From assembly GCA_964202965.1 (NCBI GenBank), contig CAXNKG010000002.1:80952-144951 (forward strand): a stretch of 64,000 nucleotides of DNA, read 5' to 3'. The position numbers and the translations under genes were made by a program. Below the pieces are notes generated by a model, which saw nothing but the letters and a program-made list of their open reading frames with translations, had not been told where the DNA came from and ran no database searches. Positions 1 to 8,482 of this stretch are shown here, one piece after another (the first letter of the stretch is position 1; every line of letters begins with the position of its first letter). Source of the stretch: CAXNKG01 sp964202965. Lineage in GTDB: Bacteria > Acidobacteriota > Vicinamibacteria > Vicinamibacterales > UBA2999.

Positions 1-831
1 TTCGGCAGCGACGTCACGATTGTCGAGCTGCTGCCGCGGCTCGTCCCGGTGGAGGACGAGGCGGTCTCCGTCGAGCTCGAGAAGTCGTTCAGGAAGCAGG
101 GCATCACGATTCTGACGGGCACCCGCGTGACGAAGGCGACGGCAACCGCGAAGGGCGTCGACATCGAGGCGCAGACGCCCGACGGAAAGACACGGTCGCT
201 GACCGCCGACGTGCTGCTCGTCGCGACCGGACGGGGACCCGTGACGGGCGGGCTGGGCGCCGAGGCGCTCGGCCTGCAGATGGAGAAGGGGTTTATCAAG
301 GTCGACTCGATGTACCGAACGTCGGTGCCCGGCATTTCCGCCATCGGCGACGTCATCGCGCTCGATGGGATCGCGCATCCGCAGCTCGCGCATGTCTCGT
401 CGGCGGAAGGCGTGCTGGTTGCCGAGCGCCTGGCCGGCCGGGACGTGCGCCCGTTGAACTACGAGCACGTGCCGAGCTGCACCTATTGCGATCCCGAGAT
501 CGGCAGCGTCGGCCTGACCGAGGCTGAGGCGCGCGCGCGGGGCTACACCGTCAGGATCGGGTCGTTCCCGTTTGGCGTGCTCGGCCGGGCGAAGATGGCC
601 GGCGAATCCGAGGGGTTCGTGAAGATTGTGGCCGACACGCGGTACGATGAGGTGCTGGGCGTGCACATGATCGGCCCGCGGTCGACCGAGCTCGTGGCCG
701 AAGCCGTTCTGGCCCTTCGTCTCGAGTGTACGGTGGAAGAACTCGTGAAGACCATTCACGCGCACCCGACGTTCTCTGAAGCCGTCGGCGAAGCGTCGCA
801 CGCCGCGCACGGAGCCGCCATCCACCTCTAG
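1..831 (+). CDS. lpdA: Dihydrolipoamide dehydrogenase (E3), 5'-truncated by window edge
   Basis: C-terminal 276 residues of the flavoenzyme that reoxidises the dihydrolipoyl arm of 2-oxoacid dehydrogenase complexes with NAD+. The frame is already open at base 1, so the FAD-binding N-terminus and redox-active CxxxxC lie outside the window. Visible are the end of an NAD-domain strand (VTIVELLPRL), the ATGRGP loop, the FAD-contacting SAIGDV segment, and the dimerisation domain ending in HAHPTFSEA, whose His and Glu form the catalytic pair in this family. The TAG stop lies 2 bp before the E2 start, so E3, E2 and LipB look like one transcription unit. Confidence 0.95.
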   Translation, partial: FGSDVTIVELLPRLVPVEDEAVSVELEKSFRKQGITILTGTRVTKATATAKGVDIEAQTPDGKTRSLTADVLLVATGRGPVTGGLGAEALGLQMEKGFIKVDSMYRTSVPGISAIGDVIALDGIAHPQLAHVSSAEGVLVAERLAGRDVRPLNYEHVPSCTYCDPEIGSVGLTEAEARARGYTVRIGSFPFGVLGRAKMAGESEGFVKIVADTRYDEVLGVHMIGPRSTELVAEAVLALRLECTVEELVKTIHAHPTFSEAVGEASHAAHGAAIHL

Positions 832-833
832 CC

Positions 834-2060
834 ATGGCCACCCCCATCGTCATGCCCCAGATGGGCGAATCGATCGCCGAAGGGACGATCGTCCGTTGGA
901 TCAAGAAGGTCGGCGATCAGGTCGAACGCGACGAGCCGCTGTTCGAGATCACCACCGACAAGGTCGACGCGGAGATCCCGGCGCCGGCCGCGGGCGTCCT
1001 CAGCGAAATCAGGGTCAAGGAAGGCGAGACGGTTGCCGTCAACACGGTCGTCGGGACGATCGGGCAGGCCGGCGAAACACCGGCTGTTGAGGCGCCAGCT
1101 CCGACTCCCGCTCCGCCTTCCCCGCCGCCGTCCGCTCCAGCTCGGCCGGTACCGCCGAAAGCGGCCCAATCCGGCAACGGACGGCAGCAGCGGTCGTCGC
1201 CGCTCGTCAGGCGCATTGCGCACGAGAACAACGTGGACATCGCGCAGATCCGCGGATCCGGCATCGGTGGCCGCGTCACCAAGCACGACATCCTGGAATT
1301 CCTGGGCGTCGGGCCTCGGACTGCAGGCGTGGCGGATGTGAAGCCCGAAGCCCGAGGCCCGAAGCCTGACGGCCGAGTCGACATCCAGCCGCTCTCCCCG
1401 ATGCGGAAGAAGATCGCCGAGCACATGGTGCTGAGCAGGCGGACGTCTGCACATGTGCACACGGTCTTCCACGTCGATTTTTCGCATGTCGAGCGAATCC
1501 GCCGCGACAGGAAAGAGGAGTATCTCAAGCACGGGGCGCGCCTGACGTACATGGGCTTCATTGCCAAGGCCGTCGTGGACGCGCTGCGGCGGTATCCGAT
1601 TCTCAATGCCTCGCTCGACGGCGACACTGTCCTGCTCAGGAAGGACGTGAATCTCGGCATTGCCGTCGCGCTCGATGCGGGGCTGATTGTCCCCGTCGTC
1701 GCCAATGCCGACGAGAAGAACCTGCTCGGCCTGAGCCGCGCGATTGCGGACGTTGCCGGCCGCGCGCGCGCCAGGCAGCTCACACCCGAGGAAGTCCACG
1801 GCGGTACCTTCACGATTACGAACCCCGGGCAGTCCGGCGCCCAGTTCGGCATGCCGATCATCAACCAGCCGCAGGTGGCGATCCTCGGGGTCGGCACGAT
1901 TGAAAAACGGCCCGTTGTCGTTGACGATGCGATTGCGATCCGGACGATGGCCTATCTGACACTCGGGTTCGATCACCGGCTGGTCGACGGGGCCGTCGCC
2001 GACGAGTTCATGTCGGAGGTCAAGAAGCAGATCGAGACGTTCGACATCAATCAGGTCTGA
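834..2060 (+). CDS. 2-oxoacid dehydrogenase E2 component (dihydrolipoamide acyltransferase)
   Basis: 408-residue core subunit of a pyruvate or branched-chain 2-oxoacid dehydrogenase complex; it transfers the acyl group from the lipoyl arm to CoA. Domain order: one lipoyl domain (about 1-80, lipoylated Lys43 in the TTDKVDAEI turn), a Pro/Ala-rich linker (about 85-118), a peripheral subunit-binding domain (about 121-155, SPLVRRIAHE...GGRVTKHDIL), and the catalytic domain with the active-site motif FDHRLVDG near residue 380. It has a single lipoyl domain. It sits between E3 and the lipoyl-attachment gene lipB. Substrate specificity cannot be read from sequence; E1 is not adjacent, but fused E1 genes lie at 14385 and 46237. 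Confidence 0.93.
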   Translation: MATPIVMPQMGESIAEGTIVRWIKKVGDQVERDEPLFEITTDKVDAEIPAPAAGVLSEIRVKEGETVAVNTVVGTIGQAGETPAVEAPAPTPAPPSPPPSAPARPVPPKAAQSGNGRQQRSSPLVRRIAHENNVDIAQIRGSGIGGRVTKHDILEFLGVGPRTAGVADVKPEARGPKPDGRVDIQPLSPMRKKIAEHMVLSRRTSAHVHTVFHVDFSHVERIRRDRKEEYLKHGARLTYMGFIAKAVVDALRRYPILNASLDGDTVLLRKDVNLGIAVALDAGLIVPVVANADEKNLLGLSRAIADVAGRARARQLTPEEVHGGTFTITNPGQSGAQFGMPIINQPQVAILGVGTIEKRPVVVDDAIAIRTMAYLTLGFDHRLVDGAVADEFMSEVKKQIETFDINQV

Positions 2061-2061
2061 C

Positions 2062-2733
2062 GTGCGGGCGCTCGACGTTCGCCGCCTCGGCGTGGTGCCG
2101 TATCAGGAAGCGCTGGTGCTGCAGCGGGCGCTGGTCGAAGATCGGCGAGCGGGGCGGATCACGGATACCCTTCTCCTCCTCCAGCATCCCCCGGTCATCA
2201 CGCTGGGCGTCCGCGGCGACGGTGGCCGGTCGAACATTCTGGCCGGCGAGAGCCGCCTCGCAGCGCTCGGCATCGACGTCGCGGAAACCGGGCGCGGAGG
2301 CGACGTCACGTACCACGGCCCAGGCCAGATCGTCGGATATCCCATTCTCGACCTGCGGCCCGATCGATGCGACGTGCACCGCTACGTGCGCGACATCGAA
2401 GAGGTCCTGATCCGGGGGTGCGCCGATTACGGCGTCGTCGCCGGCCGCGTCGAGGGGCTCACCGGCGCGTGGGTCGGCGCGGCAAAGATTGGCGCGATCG
2501 GCGTCCGCATCTCCCGCTGGATCACGAGCCACGGGTTCGCATTCAACGTCGATCCGAACCTCGACCACTTCAACCTGATCGTGCCGTGCGGCATCACGGA
2601 CAAGCGCGTGACATCGCTGCGCCGGCTGGTGGGGCGGGAATTACGGCTGGAGGATGTCGAGGACGTGCTGGTCCGGCATTGTGCCGCCGTGTTCGGCCAC
2701 GCGGTCACGCACGCGGCGGCGGCGCCTGCGTAA
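2062..2733 (+). CDS. lipB: Octanoyltransferase LipB
   Basis: 223-residue enzyme that moves octanoyl from acyl carrier protein to the lipoyl domains of E2-type proteins, the first step of lipoate assembly. Family signatures are present: GGDVTYHGPGQ (about 79-89), the catalytic Lys region GAAKIGAIGVRISRW, SHGFAFNV, and the catalytic Cys in VPCGITDK. Translation starts at GTG, 1 bp after the E2 stop, so it is probably translationally coupled to its substrate gene. Its last 29 bp overlap tail-to-tail with the convergent membrane-protein gene. No lipA is seen in the window. Confidence 0.95.
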   Translation: MRALDVRRLGVVPYQEALVLQRALVEDRRAGRITDTLLLLQHPPVITLGVRGDGGRSNILAGESRLAALGIDVAETGRGGDVTYHGPGQIVGYPILDLRPDRCDVHRYVRDIEEVLIRGCADYGVVAGRVEGLTGAWVGAAKIGAIGVRISRWITSHGFAFNVDPNLDHFNLIVPCGITDKRVTSLRRLVGRELRLEDVEDVLVRHCAAVFGHAVTHAAAAPA

Positions 2734-4012
2734 CGATCGCGTCCGCGACGCCCCGCCCGGCGACGGCGGCCACCTCAATCCGGACGTTCTGCCAGGTCAC
2801 CACATCACCGACGCTCGCGGGTTTGCCCAGCAGCAGGAGCACAAGCCCGCTGACGGTCGTCACTTTCGGGTGCTCGATGGTGCATCCGAGCGCGGCGCCG
2901 GCTTCCTCCAGCCGCACCGTCCCGCGCGCGCGAATCCGTCCTGCGCCTTCGCGGACAATCGACGTACGACCCGCGCCTTCCTCGATGTCGCCGATCACCT
3001 CTTCGAACAGGTCTTCCATCGTCACGAGGCCCGCGGTGCCTCCGTGCTGGTCCATGACGACCGCCATCTGGGCGCGGTAGCGCCGCATCGTGGCGATGAC
3101 CTCGTCGAGCAGCATCGGTCCTGGAACGTAGGGCAGCCGTCGCGCATCGCTGGCCGTGACCGGCCGTTCCGCGACCAGGTGGCGCAGCACCTGCTTGATG
3201 TGGAGGCTCCCGACGATGTTGTCGAGGTCGCCCTCGAAGACGGGATAGCGGGTGTGCGGACTCTGACGAACGATCGCTTCGAGGTCCGCGGTCGACGCGC
3301 CGACCTCGATGCCCGACAGCATCACGCGCGGGACCATGACTTCTCCGGCGGTCAGGTCGCCGAACTCGAAGAGCTCACGGAGGATCCGGCCTGATTCGCC
3401 CCGGAGCAGGCCGCCCTCCTGGCTCTCCTCGACGATGTACTGCAGCTCCTCTGTCGTGTGGTACCGCTCGCTCCCACCCTCCTGACGCCTCACGCCGAAG
3501 AGCCGCAGCAGGCCGTTCCCGATCGCGTTCAGCGCGACGATGACCGGGAGGAAGGCGGTCTGCAGCGCCAGAATGATGGGCGACACGTACAGTGCCGTCC
3601 GCTCCGCGCGCTGGAGCGCCAGCGCCTTCGGCACCATTTCACCAATCACAATGTGCAGGTAGGTCAGGACCGCCACGGCGATCACGCTTGCGAGTGCATG
3701 GGCGGTGATCCAGCGCAGATCTCCCAGGGGTGCGAGCCGCAGGGCAATCCACCCGGCCATCACATGTTCGCCATACATCCCGAGGCCGAGGCTCGCGATC
3801 GAAATGCCGACCTGCGTCGTCGCGATGTAACGGTCCTGCCGCTTCGGGTCCTCGAGGATGTGCGCCACCCGCTGCGCCAGCCGGTGGCCCAGCGAGGCCT
3901 GGTGCTCGATGCTCGCGCGGGACGCGCCGACAATCGCGAACTCGGCGGCGACGAACAGGCCGTTGGCGATGACCAGCAGGAGGATGATGCCGAGCGGGAC
4001 GAGAAATTCCAT
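2705..4012 (-). CDS. CNNM/CorC-type membrane protein with CBS pair (hemolysin-C family)
   Basis: 435-residue protein with the three-part plan of the CNNM/HlyC-CorC family. A DUF21 membrane domain comes first (about 1-195, starting with the hydrophobic segment after MEFLVPLGIILLLV and the motif NGLFVAAEFAIV). A CBS-domain pair follows (about 205-330, GEVMVPRV...). A CorC_HlyC C-terminal domain ends it (about 350-430, VTTVSGLVLLLLG). Related proteins have been linked to Mg2+/Co2+ handling; the old name hemolysin is misleading. Its ATG overlaps the TAA of the upstream paralogue by one base (TAATG), so the two are translationally coupled and may form a heteromer. Confidence 0.88.
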   Translation of the reverse strand: MEFLVPLGIILLLVIANGLFVAAEFAIVGASRASIEHQASLGHRLAQRVAHILEDPKRQDRYIATTQVGISIASLGLGMYGEHVMAGWIALRLAPLGDLRWITAHALASVIAVAVLTYLHIVIGEMVPKALALQRAERTALYVSPIILALQTAFLPVIVALNAIGNGLLRLFGVRRQEGGSERYHTTEELQYIVEESQEGGLLRGESGRILRELFEFGDLTAGEVMVPRVMLSGIEVGASTADLEAIVRQSPHTRYPVFEGDLDNIVGSLHIKQVLRHLVAERPVTASDARRLPYVPGPMLLDEVIATMRRYRAQMAVVMDQHGGTAGLVTMEDLFEEVIGDIEEGAGRTSIVREGAGRIRARGTVRLEEAGAALGCTIEHPKVTTVSGLVLLLLGKPASVGDVVTWQNVRIEVAAVAGRGVADAIVTQAPPPRA

Positions 4013-5331
4013 TACCCGGCCCCCTCGCCGGCCTCGGGAGCGAGGCGGACGGCGATCACGGAATCCACCGCCCGGTCGGAGACGCGTTCGACTTCGAACT
4101 CATAGCCGCCGGTGGACGCGCGGTCGCCTGGCGACGGCAGCCGGCCGAGAACGGCGGTCACGAGTCCGCCGACGGTCGTCGCGTCTGTCTCCCACGTCGC
4201 GTCGAGAAGGGCGGCGGCATCGTCCACGGCCATGCTGCCCGGCAGCCGAACCCGCCCGTCTTCCAGTGTTTCCGCGTCAGGCTCGGCGCTCTTGAACTCG
4301 TCGCTGACATCTCCCAGCAGCTCCGACAGTACGTCCTCGAGCGTGATGAGTCCCGACGTTCCGCCGGACTCGTCAACGACGAGCGCCTGGTGGGCTCGCC
4401 GCTCGCGCAGTTCGCGCAGCACCTTGTCGACCGCGACGCTCTCATGAACGGTGGCGATCGGCCGGACCAGCGCCGCGAGCGTGGTGTCGGACTGTCCGCT
4501 GACGCGCCACCGGACCAGATCCTTCGTGTGCAGCATGCCGATGATGTTGTCCATCGATCCACGGTAGACGGGAAGCCTGGAGTACGGGCTCTGCGCCACA
4601 ATCGCCACCACGTCGGGAAGCGGCGCCTCGATGTCGATGCCGGCGATCTTGCGGCGGGGAACCATCAGCTGTTTGGCCTGCCGCAGATTCAGGCGCAGCG
4701 CGCGCTGAAGGCGCCGGTGCTCGTCCGGCTCGAGCAGTCCGCCGTCCCTGCTTTCGGAAATCAGGAGCTCGATTTCATCTGGCGAATGGATATGCCGGTG
4801 CGTGCGGGACGGCGAACCCAGCACGCGCAGCAGGAGCAGTCCCGTGCCGTTGAGCCACGTGATGAAGGGCCTGTAGATCCAGAGCGAGGGCAGCATCGGC
4901 AGGAGGGTGTACATCGCCGACTGCGTCGGGTACTGGAGCGCCAGCGACTTCGGGACGAGCTCCGCGAAGACCACCTGCGCCACCGTCAGCGCGAAGAGCA
5001 CCACTGCGGCCGACGTCGACTGCGCCGCGACCGGCTGCAGGCCCCCCAGGTCCGCGAAGACCGGCGTCAGCCAGACGGCAATCGTTCTTTGCGCATACGC
5101 GCCGAGCACGAGGCTCGAGAGGGTGATCCCGATCTGACACGCGGCGATGTAGCGGTCGAGCGCCGCCGGCGATTCGATCAGCGGCAGCAGCCACGCCGCG
5201 AGCGGATTGCCCTCGTCGGCCAGCGCCTGGACGCGGCTTCGCCTGACGCTGACCGCTGCGAATTCCGCGCCTACATAGACGGCATTGATCAGGATCAATG
5301 CGATGACGATGAAGATGGTCGTGAGGACCAC
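4012..5331 (-). CDS. CNNM/CorC-type membrane protein with CBS pair, paralogue of the downstream gene
   Basis: About 439 residues from the GTG at 5331, chosen because the hydrophobic DUF21 segment (VVLTTIFIVIALILINAVYV) begins there. An upstream start at 5445 would add a polar, Arg/Ser-rich tail overlapping the M28 peptidase gene. The plan matches its neighbour: DUF21 with AEFAAVSVRRSR, a CBS pair (KQLMVPRRKIAGI, then DESGGTSGLITLEDV), and a CorC_HlyC C-terminal domain. A probable divalent-cation transporter or regulator at the inner membrane. Side-by-side paralogues suggest an old duplication. Confidence 0.85.
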   Translation of the reverse strand: MVLTTIFIVIALILINAVYVGAEFAAVSVRRSRVQALADEGNPLAAWLLPLIESPAALDRYIAACQIGITLSSLVLGAYAQRTIAVWLTPVFADLGGLQPVAAQSTSAAVVLFALTVAQVVFAELVPKSLALQYPTQSAMYTLLPMLPSLWIYRPFITWLNGTGLLLLRVLGSPSRTHRHIHSPDEIELLISESRDGGLLEPDEHRRLQRALRLNLRQAKQLMVPRRKIAGIDIEAPLPDVVAIVAQSPYSRLPVYRGSMDNIIGMLHTKDLVRWRVSGQSDTTLAALVRPIATVHESVAVDKVLRELRERRAHQALVVDESGGTSGLITLEDVLSELLGDVSDEFKSAEPDAETLEDGRVRLPGSMAVDDAAALLDATWETDATTVGGLVTAVLGRLPSPGDRASTGGYEFEVERVSDRAVDSVIAVRLAPEAGEGAG

Positions 5332-5347
5332 GCGTCGATACCGGCGT

Positions 5348-6865
5348 TCAGGGCGCGACGAACTGGAGGCGGTCCGCGCGCGCTGCGAGGCGAGCCGCGA
5401 GCTCGAGCGCGAGCGTCGCCACGCGAGTGGCGCCGACGGCGTCAATCCGCTGCCAGTCGTCGGTGGGACGGTGGTAGTCGTCGTGAAAGCCGGTGAACAG
5501 GTGCAGCGCCGGCACCCGCTTGTCGAGGAACGACGCGTCGTCGCTGCGGCCGGCTCCGATGGTGCTGGGCCGGACGTCGAGTCCGGCGACCTTGCCCGCG
5601 CCTTCGACTTCGGCGCGCAGCGGCGCCGCCGTCGTCATTCCGCCGACCTCCACGCCGCGCCGCGGCCGGCCGATCATGTCCATGTTCAGCATGGCGATGG
5701 TGTCCGACATCGGGATCGCCGGATGGTTCGCGTAGTGCGCCGAGCCATGCAGGCCGCGCTCCTCGCCGGCGAATGCCACGAAGACCAGCGAGCGCGGAAA
5801 CCGCGATCGATCGGCGGCCGCGGCCCGTCCAATTTCAATCAGTGCGGCGACGCCCGACGCGTTGTCGTCGGCTCCGTTGTGAATCTCGCCGGTGCGCTCG
5901 GGACTGCTGGAGAATCGGCCGCCGAGCCCGACATGGTCGTAATGACCGCCCAGCACCACGGCCTCGGCGCCTTTCGCGGCGTCGGCACCGGGCAGAATAC
6001 CGACGACGTTGCGCAGCGTCCGCCGGTTGGTGGCCAGCTGCTGCGTGTAGTCGACCGTCACCCCAGGAAGCGCGCGGGAGCGTGGAATCAGGTCCCGCTC
6101 GATCATCATGGCCACGCCATCCAGTCCGAGTTCCTCAAGCAGGGGCGCGACCGCGTCGCGCTGGACCCGCAGCACCGGTATCGCGTGATCTACCGGATCG
6201 GGCTCCGCGAGAAACGTCCGGTAGTTCACCTCGTCAACCTGATGCGACGGATCGGACACGACGATCAGCGCGCGCGCGCCGCGCGTCCGCGCCGCCATCG
6301 CCTTCGCGTACACCGTCGTCTCACGAAGCGGACGAGTCCCATTCAACCGGCTGTCCGCCCTGCTCTCCTGCGGCTCGTGCGAGAAGATCAGGACGGCTTT
6401 TCCCGTCACGTCGAGCCCATCGTAATCGTCGTACTTGAAGCCGGGCGCCGAGATGCCGTAGCCGGCAAAGACGACCGGAAGGTCTTCGAGGGTAACGGCC
6501 GCATCGTTCGGCGTCGCCGCGATTGGCAGATAGGACACGCCGAGCGAGAGCGTGGCTGATTGCTTCGCGCCCCGGATGACGAGCCGATTGGTGCCGGCGA
6601 CGGTGACACCGATCGTCAGTTCGAATGACTGGAACCAGCCGCCTCCCTCGCCGCCCGGGCGCAGGCCCGCTTCCTTGAATGCCGCCGCAATGTAGTCGGC
6701 GGCCCGCTCCAGACCTTCGGTGCCATTCCCTCGTCCCCGAAGCTCGTCCGAGGCGAGGAACTTGATGTGGTCCAGGATGGCATCGGGCGGGATCGCGGGC
6801 GTGACGGCGCTCAGGCCGCACACGGCCAGCACGAACACCAGCACTGACGAGACGGCCCGGGTCAT
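5348..6865 (-). CDS. Secreted M28-family aminopeptidase with PA-like insert
   Basis: 505 residues from the ATG at 6865, which begins a signal peptide (MTRAVSSVLVFVLAVCGLSA). An upstream start would place 49 polar residues before it. M28 dinuclear-zinc motifs are all visible: GGHYDHVG (about 305), GADDNASGVA, GEERGLHGS with the catalytic Glu, NMDMIGR, and the last metal His in HDDYHRPTDDW. The region between the signal and the peptidase core (about 100-230) looks like a protease-associated domain. It probably trims amino acids from peptides in the periplasm or outside the cell. Confidence 0.9.
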   Translation of the reverse strand: MTRAVSSVLVFVLAVCGLSAVTPAIPPDAILDHIKFLASDELRGRGNGTEGLERAADYIAAAFKEAGLRPGGEGGGWFQSFELTIGVTVAGTNRLVIRGAKQSATLSLGVSYLPIAATPNDAAVTLEDLPVVFAGYGISAPGFKYDDYDGLDVTGKAVLIFSHEPQESRADSRLNGTRPLRETTVYAKAMAARTRGARALIVVSDPSHQVDEVNYRTFLAEPDPVDHAIPVLRVQRDAVAPLLEELGLDGVAMMIERDLIPRSRALPGVTVDYTQQLATNRRTLRNVVGILPGADAAKGAEAVVLGGHYDHVGLGGRFSSSPERTGEIHNGADDNASGVAALIEIGRAAAADRSRFPRSLVFVAFAGEERGLHGSAHYANHPAIPMSDTIAMLNMDMIGRPRRGVEVGGMTTAAPLRAEVEGAGKVAGLDVRPSTIGAGRSDDASFLDKRVPALHLFTGFHDDYHRPTDDWQRIDAVGATRVATLALELAARLAARADRLQFVAP

Positions 6866-6881
6866 TGGAAACGATCCTAAC

Positions 6882-7727
6882 CTAGGCGCCGAGCGCGCTT
6901 TCGACCAGCACACGCTCCCGGGTAGTGAGCTCCGGCAGCCGGATCTGCTGGATACCGCCCGTACCGAGCCTGGCCGACACGATACCCGGCCGGCGGCTGA
7001 CACCGAACTCACCCTGCAGCTGCGTCATCACGCTGAGGAACCGGCGCGACGAGGCGAGCAGGGCGTTCACCACGTCGGCAGCGGCGGTGCCCAGGGCGTA
7101 CGGTCCTGGCGGCCAGAGCGCTTTTGCGCGCGCGTCGATGCGCGCCAACGTGACCTGCGGCAGCACCTGTTGCAGTGCGTATCCGCCGATCGACGCTTCA
7201 CTCCACGGGACCACGAGCCCGCCGGGTGGTGCGCCGAGCACCGTCAGCATGATGTCTGACGGCGAACAGTCGGCTTCCATCGCGACGATGGCCGTGACGG
7301 CCGACACCACCGCGTGAGGCGCGGAGCCGATGAGCTGTCGCCGCGGCACCTGCACATCGGCGGCCGTTGTCGCGAGGAGCCGGGCGTGATCGGCGGCGGC
7401 GAATACGATCGGCGCATCTCCGATGTAGCCGGCCAGCTGTCGTACGCGGAGCAGGGCGTCGCCGGCGGACGGCTCACCGCCCCTGCCGAAGTCGTCGGCG
7501 ATGACGCAGACGTCACATCCGACCGCGCGGCTCGCGTCTCCCGTTCCCTCAAGGCGCGCGTGGAACGCCATGATCGGGCCGGCCTGCTGAATGTCGAGCG
7601 CCTTGCCGGCGGCGACGTTCGCGGCGGCGTCAATAATCACGACACGACGCGCCTGTCCCCCCGCCGCGAGCGCATAGGCGGCGGCGCCGCCTATCTCGCC
7701 TGCTCCGATGATCGCGACGGTGGTCAT
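6882..7727 (-). CDS. Lactate/malate dehydrogenase-fold protein lacking the catalytic residues
   Basis: 281 residues from the ATG at 7727 (MTTVAIIGAGEIGG). The Rossmann GAGEIG motif and an acidic residue after strand 2 (VVIIDAA) fit NAD binding, and the overall order fits the LDH/MDH fold. Active-site motifs are changed. The substrate-loop region reads GRGGEPSAGDAL (no second Arg), the usual LDSARFR segment reads IGSAPHA (no Asp, no Arg), and the GGHGD/GEHGD histidine motif reads GAPPGG. It is therefore unlikely to be a working hydroxyacid dehydrogenase and may be a binding or regulatory protein. It is divergent from the SDR gene with a 32-bp gap. Confidence 0.72.
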   Translation of the reverse strand: MTTVAIIGAGEIGGAAAYALAAGGQARRVVIIDAAANVAAGKALDIQQAGPIMAFHARLEGTGDASRAVGCDVCVIADDFGRGGEPSAGDALLRVRQLAGYIGDAPIVFAAADHARLLATTAADVQVPRRQLIGSAPHAVVSAVTAIVAMEADCSPSDIMLTVLGAPPGGLVVPWSEASIGGYALQQVLPQVTLARIDARAKALWPPGPYALGTAAADVVNALLASSRRFLSVMTQLQGEFGVSRRPGIVSARLGTGGIQQIRLPELTTRERVLVESALGA

Positions 7728-7747
7728 GTGTGAAGGTCCATGTATTG

Positions 7748-7753
7748 TATAAA
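7748..7753 (+). promoter_or_regulatory. -10-like box TATAAA placed for a leaderless start
   Basis: TATAAA begins exactly 12 nt before the GTG at 7760, so a transcript initiated at the usual distance would begin at the start codon itself. No good -35 hexamer is visible. The gap between the divergent genes is only 32 bp. The same spacing pattern recurs at 25066, 28376, 29756 and about 49302. Confidence 0.45.
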
Positions 7754-7759
7754 GGCGAC

Positions 7760-8482
7760 GTGGCACTCAGCGGGAAAGTTGCGTTTGTCACCGGTGGATC
7801 GCGCGGGATCGGTCTCGCGATTGCGCGCGCGCTGCTGGAGGAGGGTGCCCGGGTTGCGATCACCGCGACATCGGACGCGACGCTGCACGCCGCATCCGAG
7901 GCCCTGGCGTCGGCTGGGCGCCCCGATGACCTCTTCACGATTCGCGCCGATGTTCGGCGCCACGAGCAGGTCGATCGCGCGGTCGCCGCGGCGGTGCAGC
8001 GCTTCGGCGGCATCGACATCCTCGTCAACAATGCCGGCGTCGGCATCTTCAAGCCGGTCGGCGATCTCTCGATTGACGAGTGGCACACGATCCTCGACAC
8101 CAATCTGACCGGGGTGTTCTATTGCTGCCGCGCGGCGCTGCCGCGCCTCCGTGCGCGCGGCGGCGGCTGGATCGTCAACATCAGCAGCCTGTCAGGGAAG
8201 CATCCGTTCGCCGACGCGGCGGCGTATTGCGCGTCGAAGGCGGGGTTGAATGCGTTCACCGATGCGCTGATGCAGGAAGTGCGGCACGACGGCATCCGCG
8301 TCACCTGCATCATGCCGGGTTCAGTCCGCACGGAGTTCGGTGCGCGGCGGCCTGGCAGCGACGACTGGCGGCTGGCGCCGGAGGACATCGCGCAGGCCGT
8401 CTGTGACGCCGTCCGTCATCCGGATCGAAGCCTGCCGAGCGCCATCGAGATTCGTCCGTCCCGGCCGCCGAAGAAGGCGTGA
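7760..8482 (+). CDS. SDR-family NAD(P)-dependent oxidoreductase
   Basis: 240 residues from GTG 7760, chosen because it immediately precedes the first Rossmann strand (VALSGKVAFVTGG) and follows a -10-like box. The cofactor motif GGSRGIG, the NNAG motif (LVNNAGVGI), and the Ser and YxxxK pair (NISSLSGK...AAYCASKAG) mark a classical short-chain dehydrogenase of the 3-oxoacyl-ACP reductase type. The substrate is not predictable. Its TGA shares a base with the ATG of the pseudokinase gene (TGATG), implying coupled translation. Confidence 0.9.
   Translation: MALSGKVAFVTGGSRGIGLAIARALLEEGARVAITATSDATLHAASEALASAGRPDDLFTIRADVRRHEQVDRAVAAAVQRFGGIDILVNNAGVGIFKPVGDLSIDEWHTILDTNLTGVFYCCRAALPRLRARGGGWIVNISSLSGKHPFADAAAYCASKAGLNAFTDALMQEVRHDGIRVTCIMPGSVRTEFGARRPGSDDWRLAPEDIAQAVCDAVRHPDRSLPSAIEIRPSRPPKKA

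Noticed and set aside
828..1976. 382-codon minus-strand frame over E2
   Set aside because: No motif and contradicted by the E2 lipoyl and catalytic domains on the plus strand.
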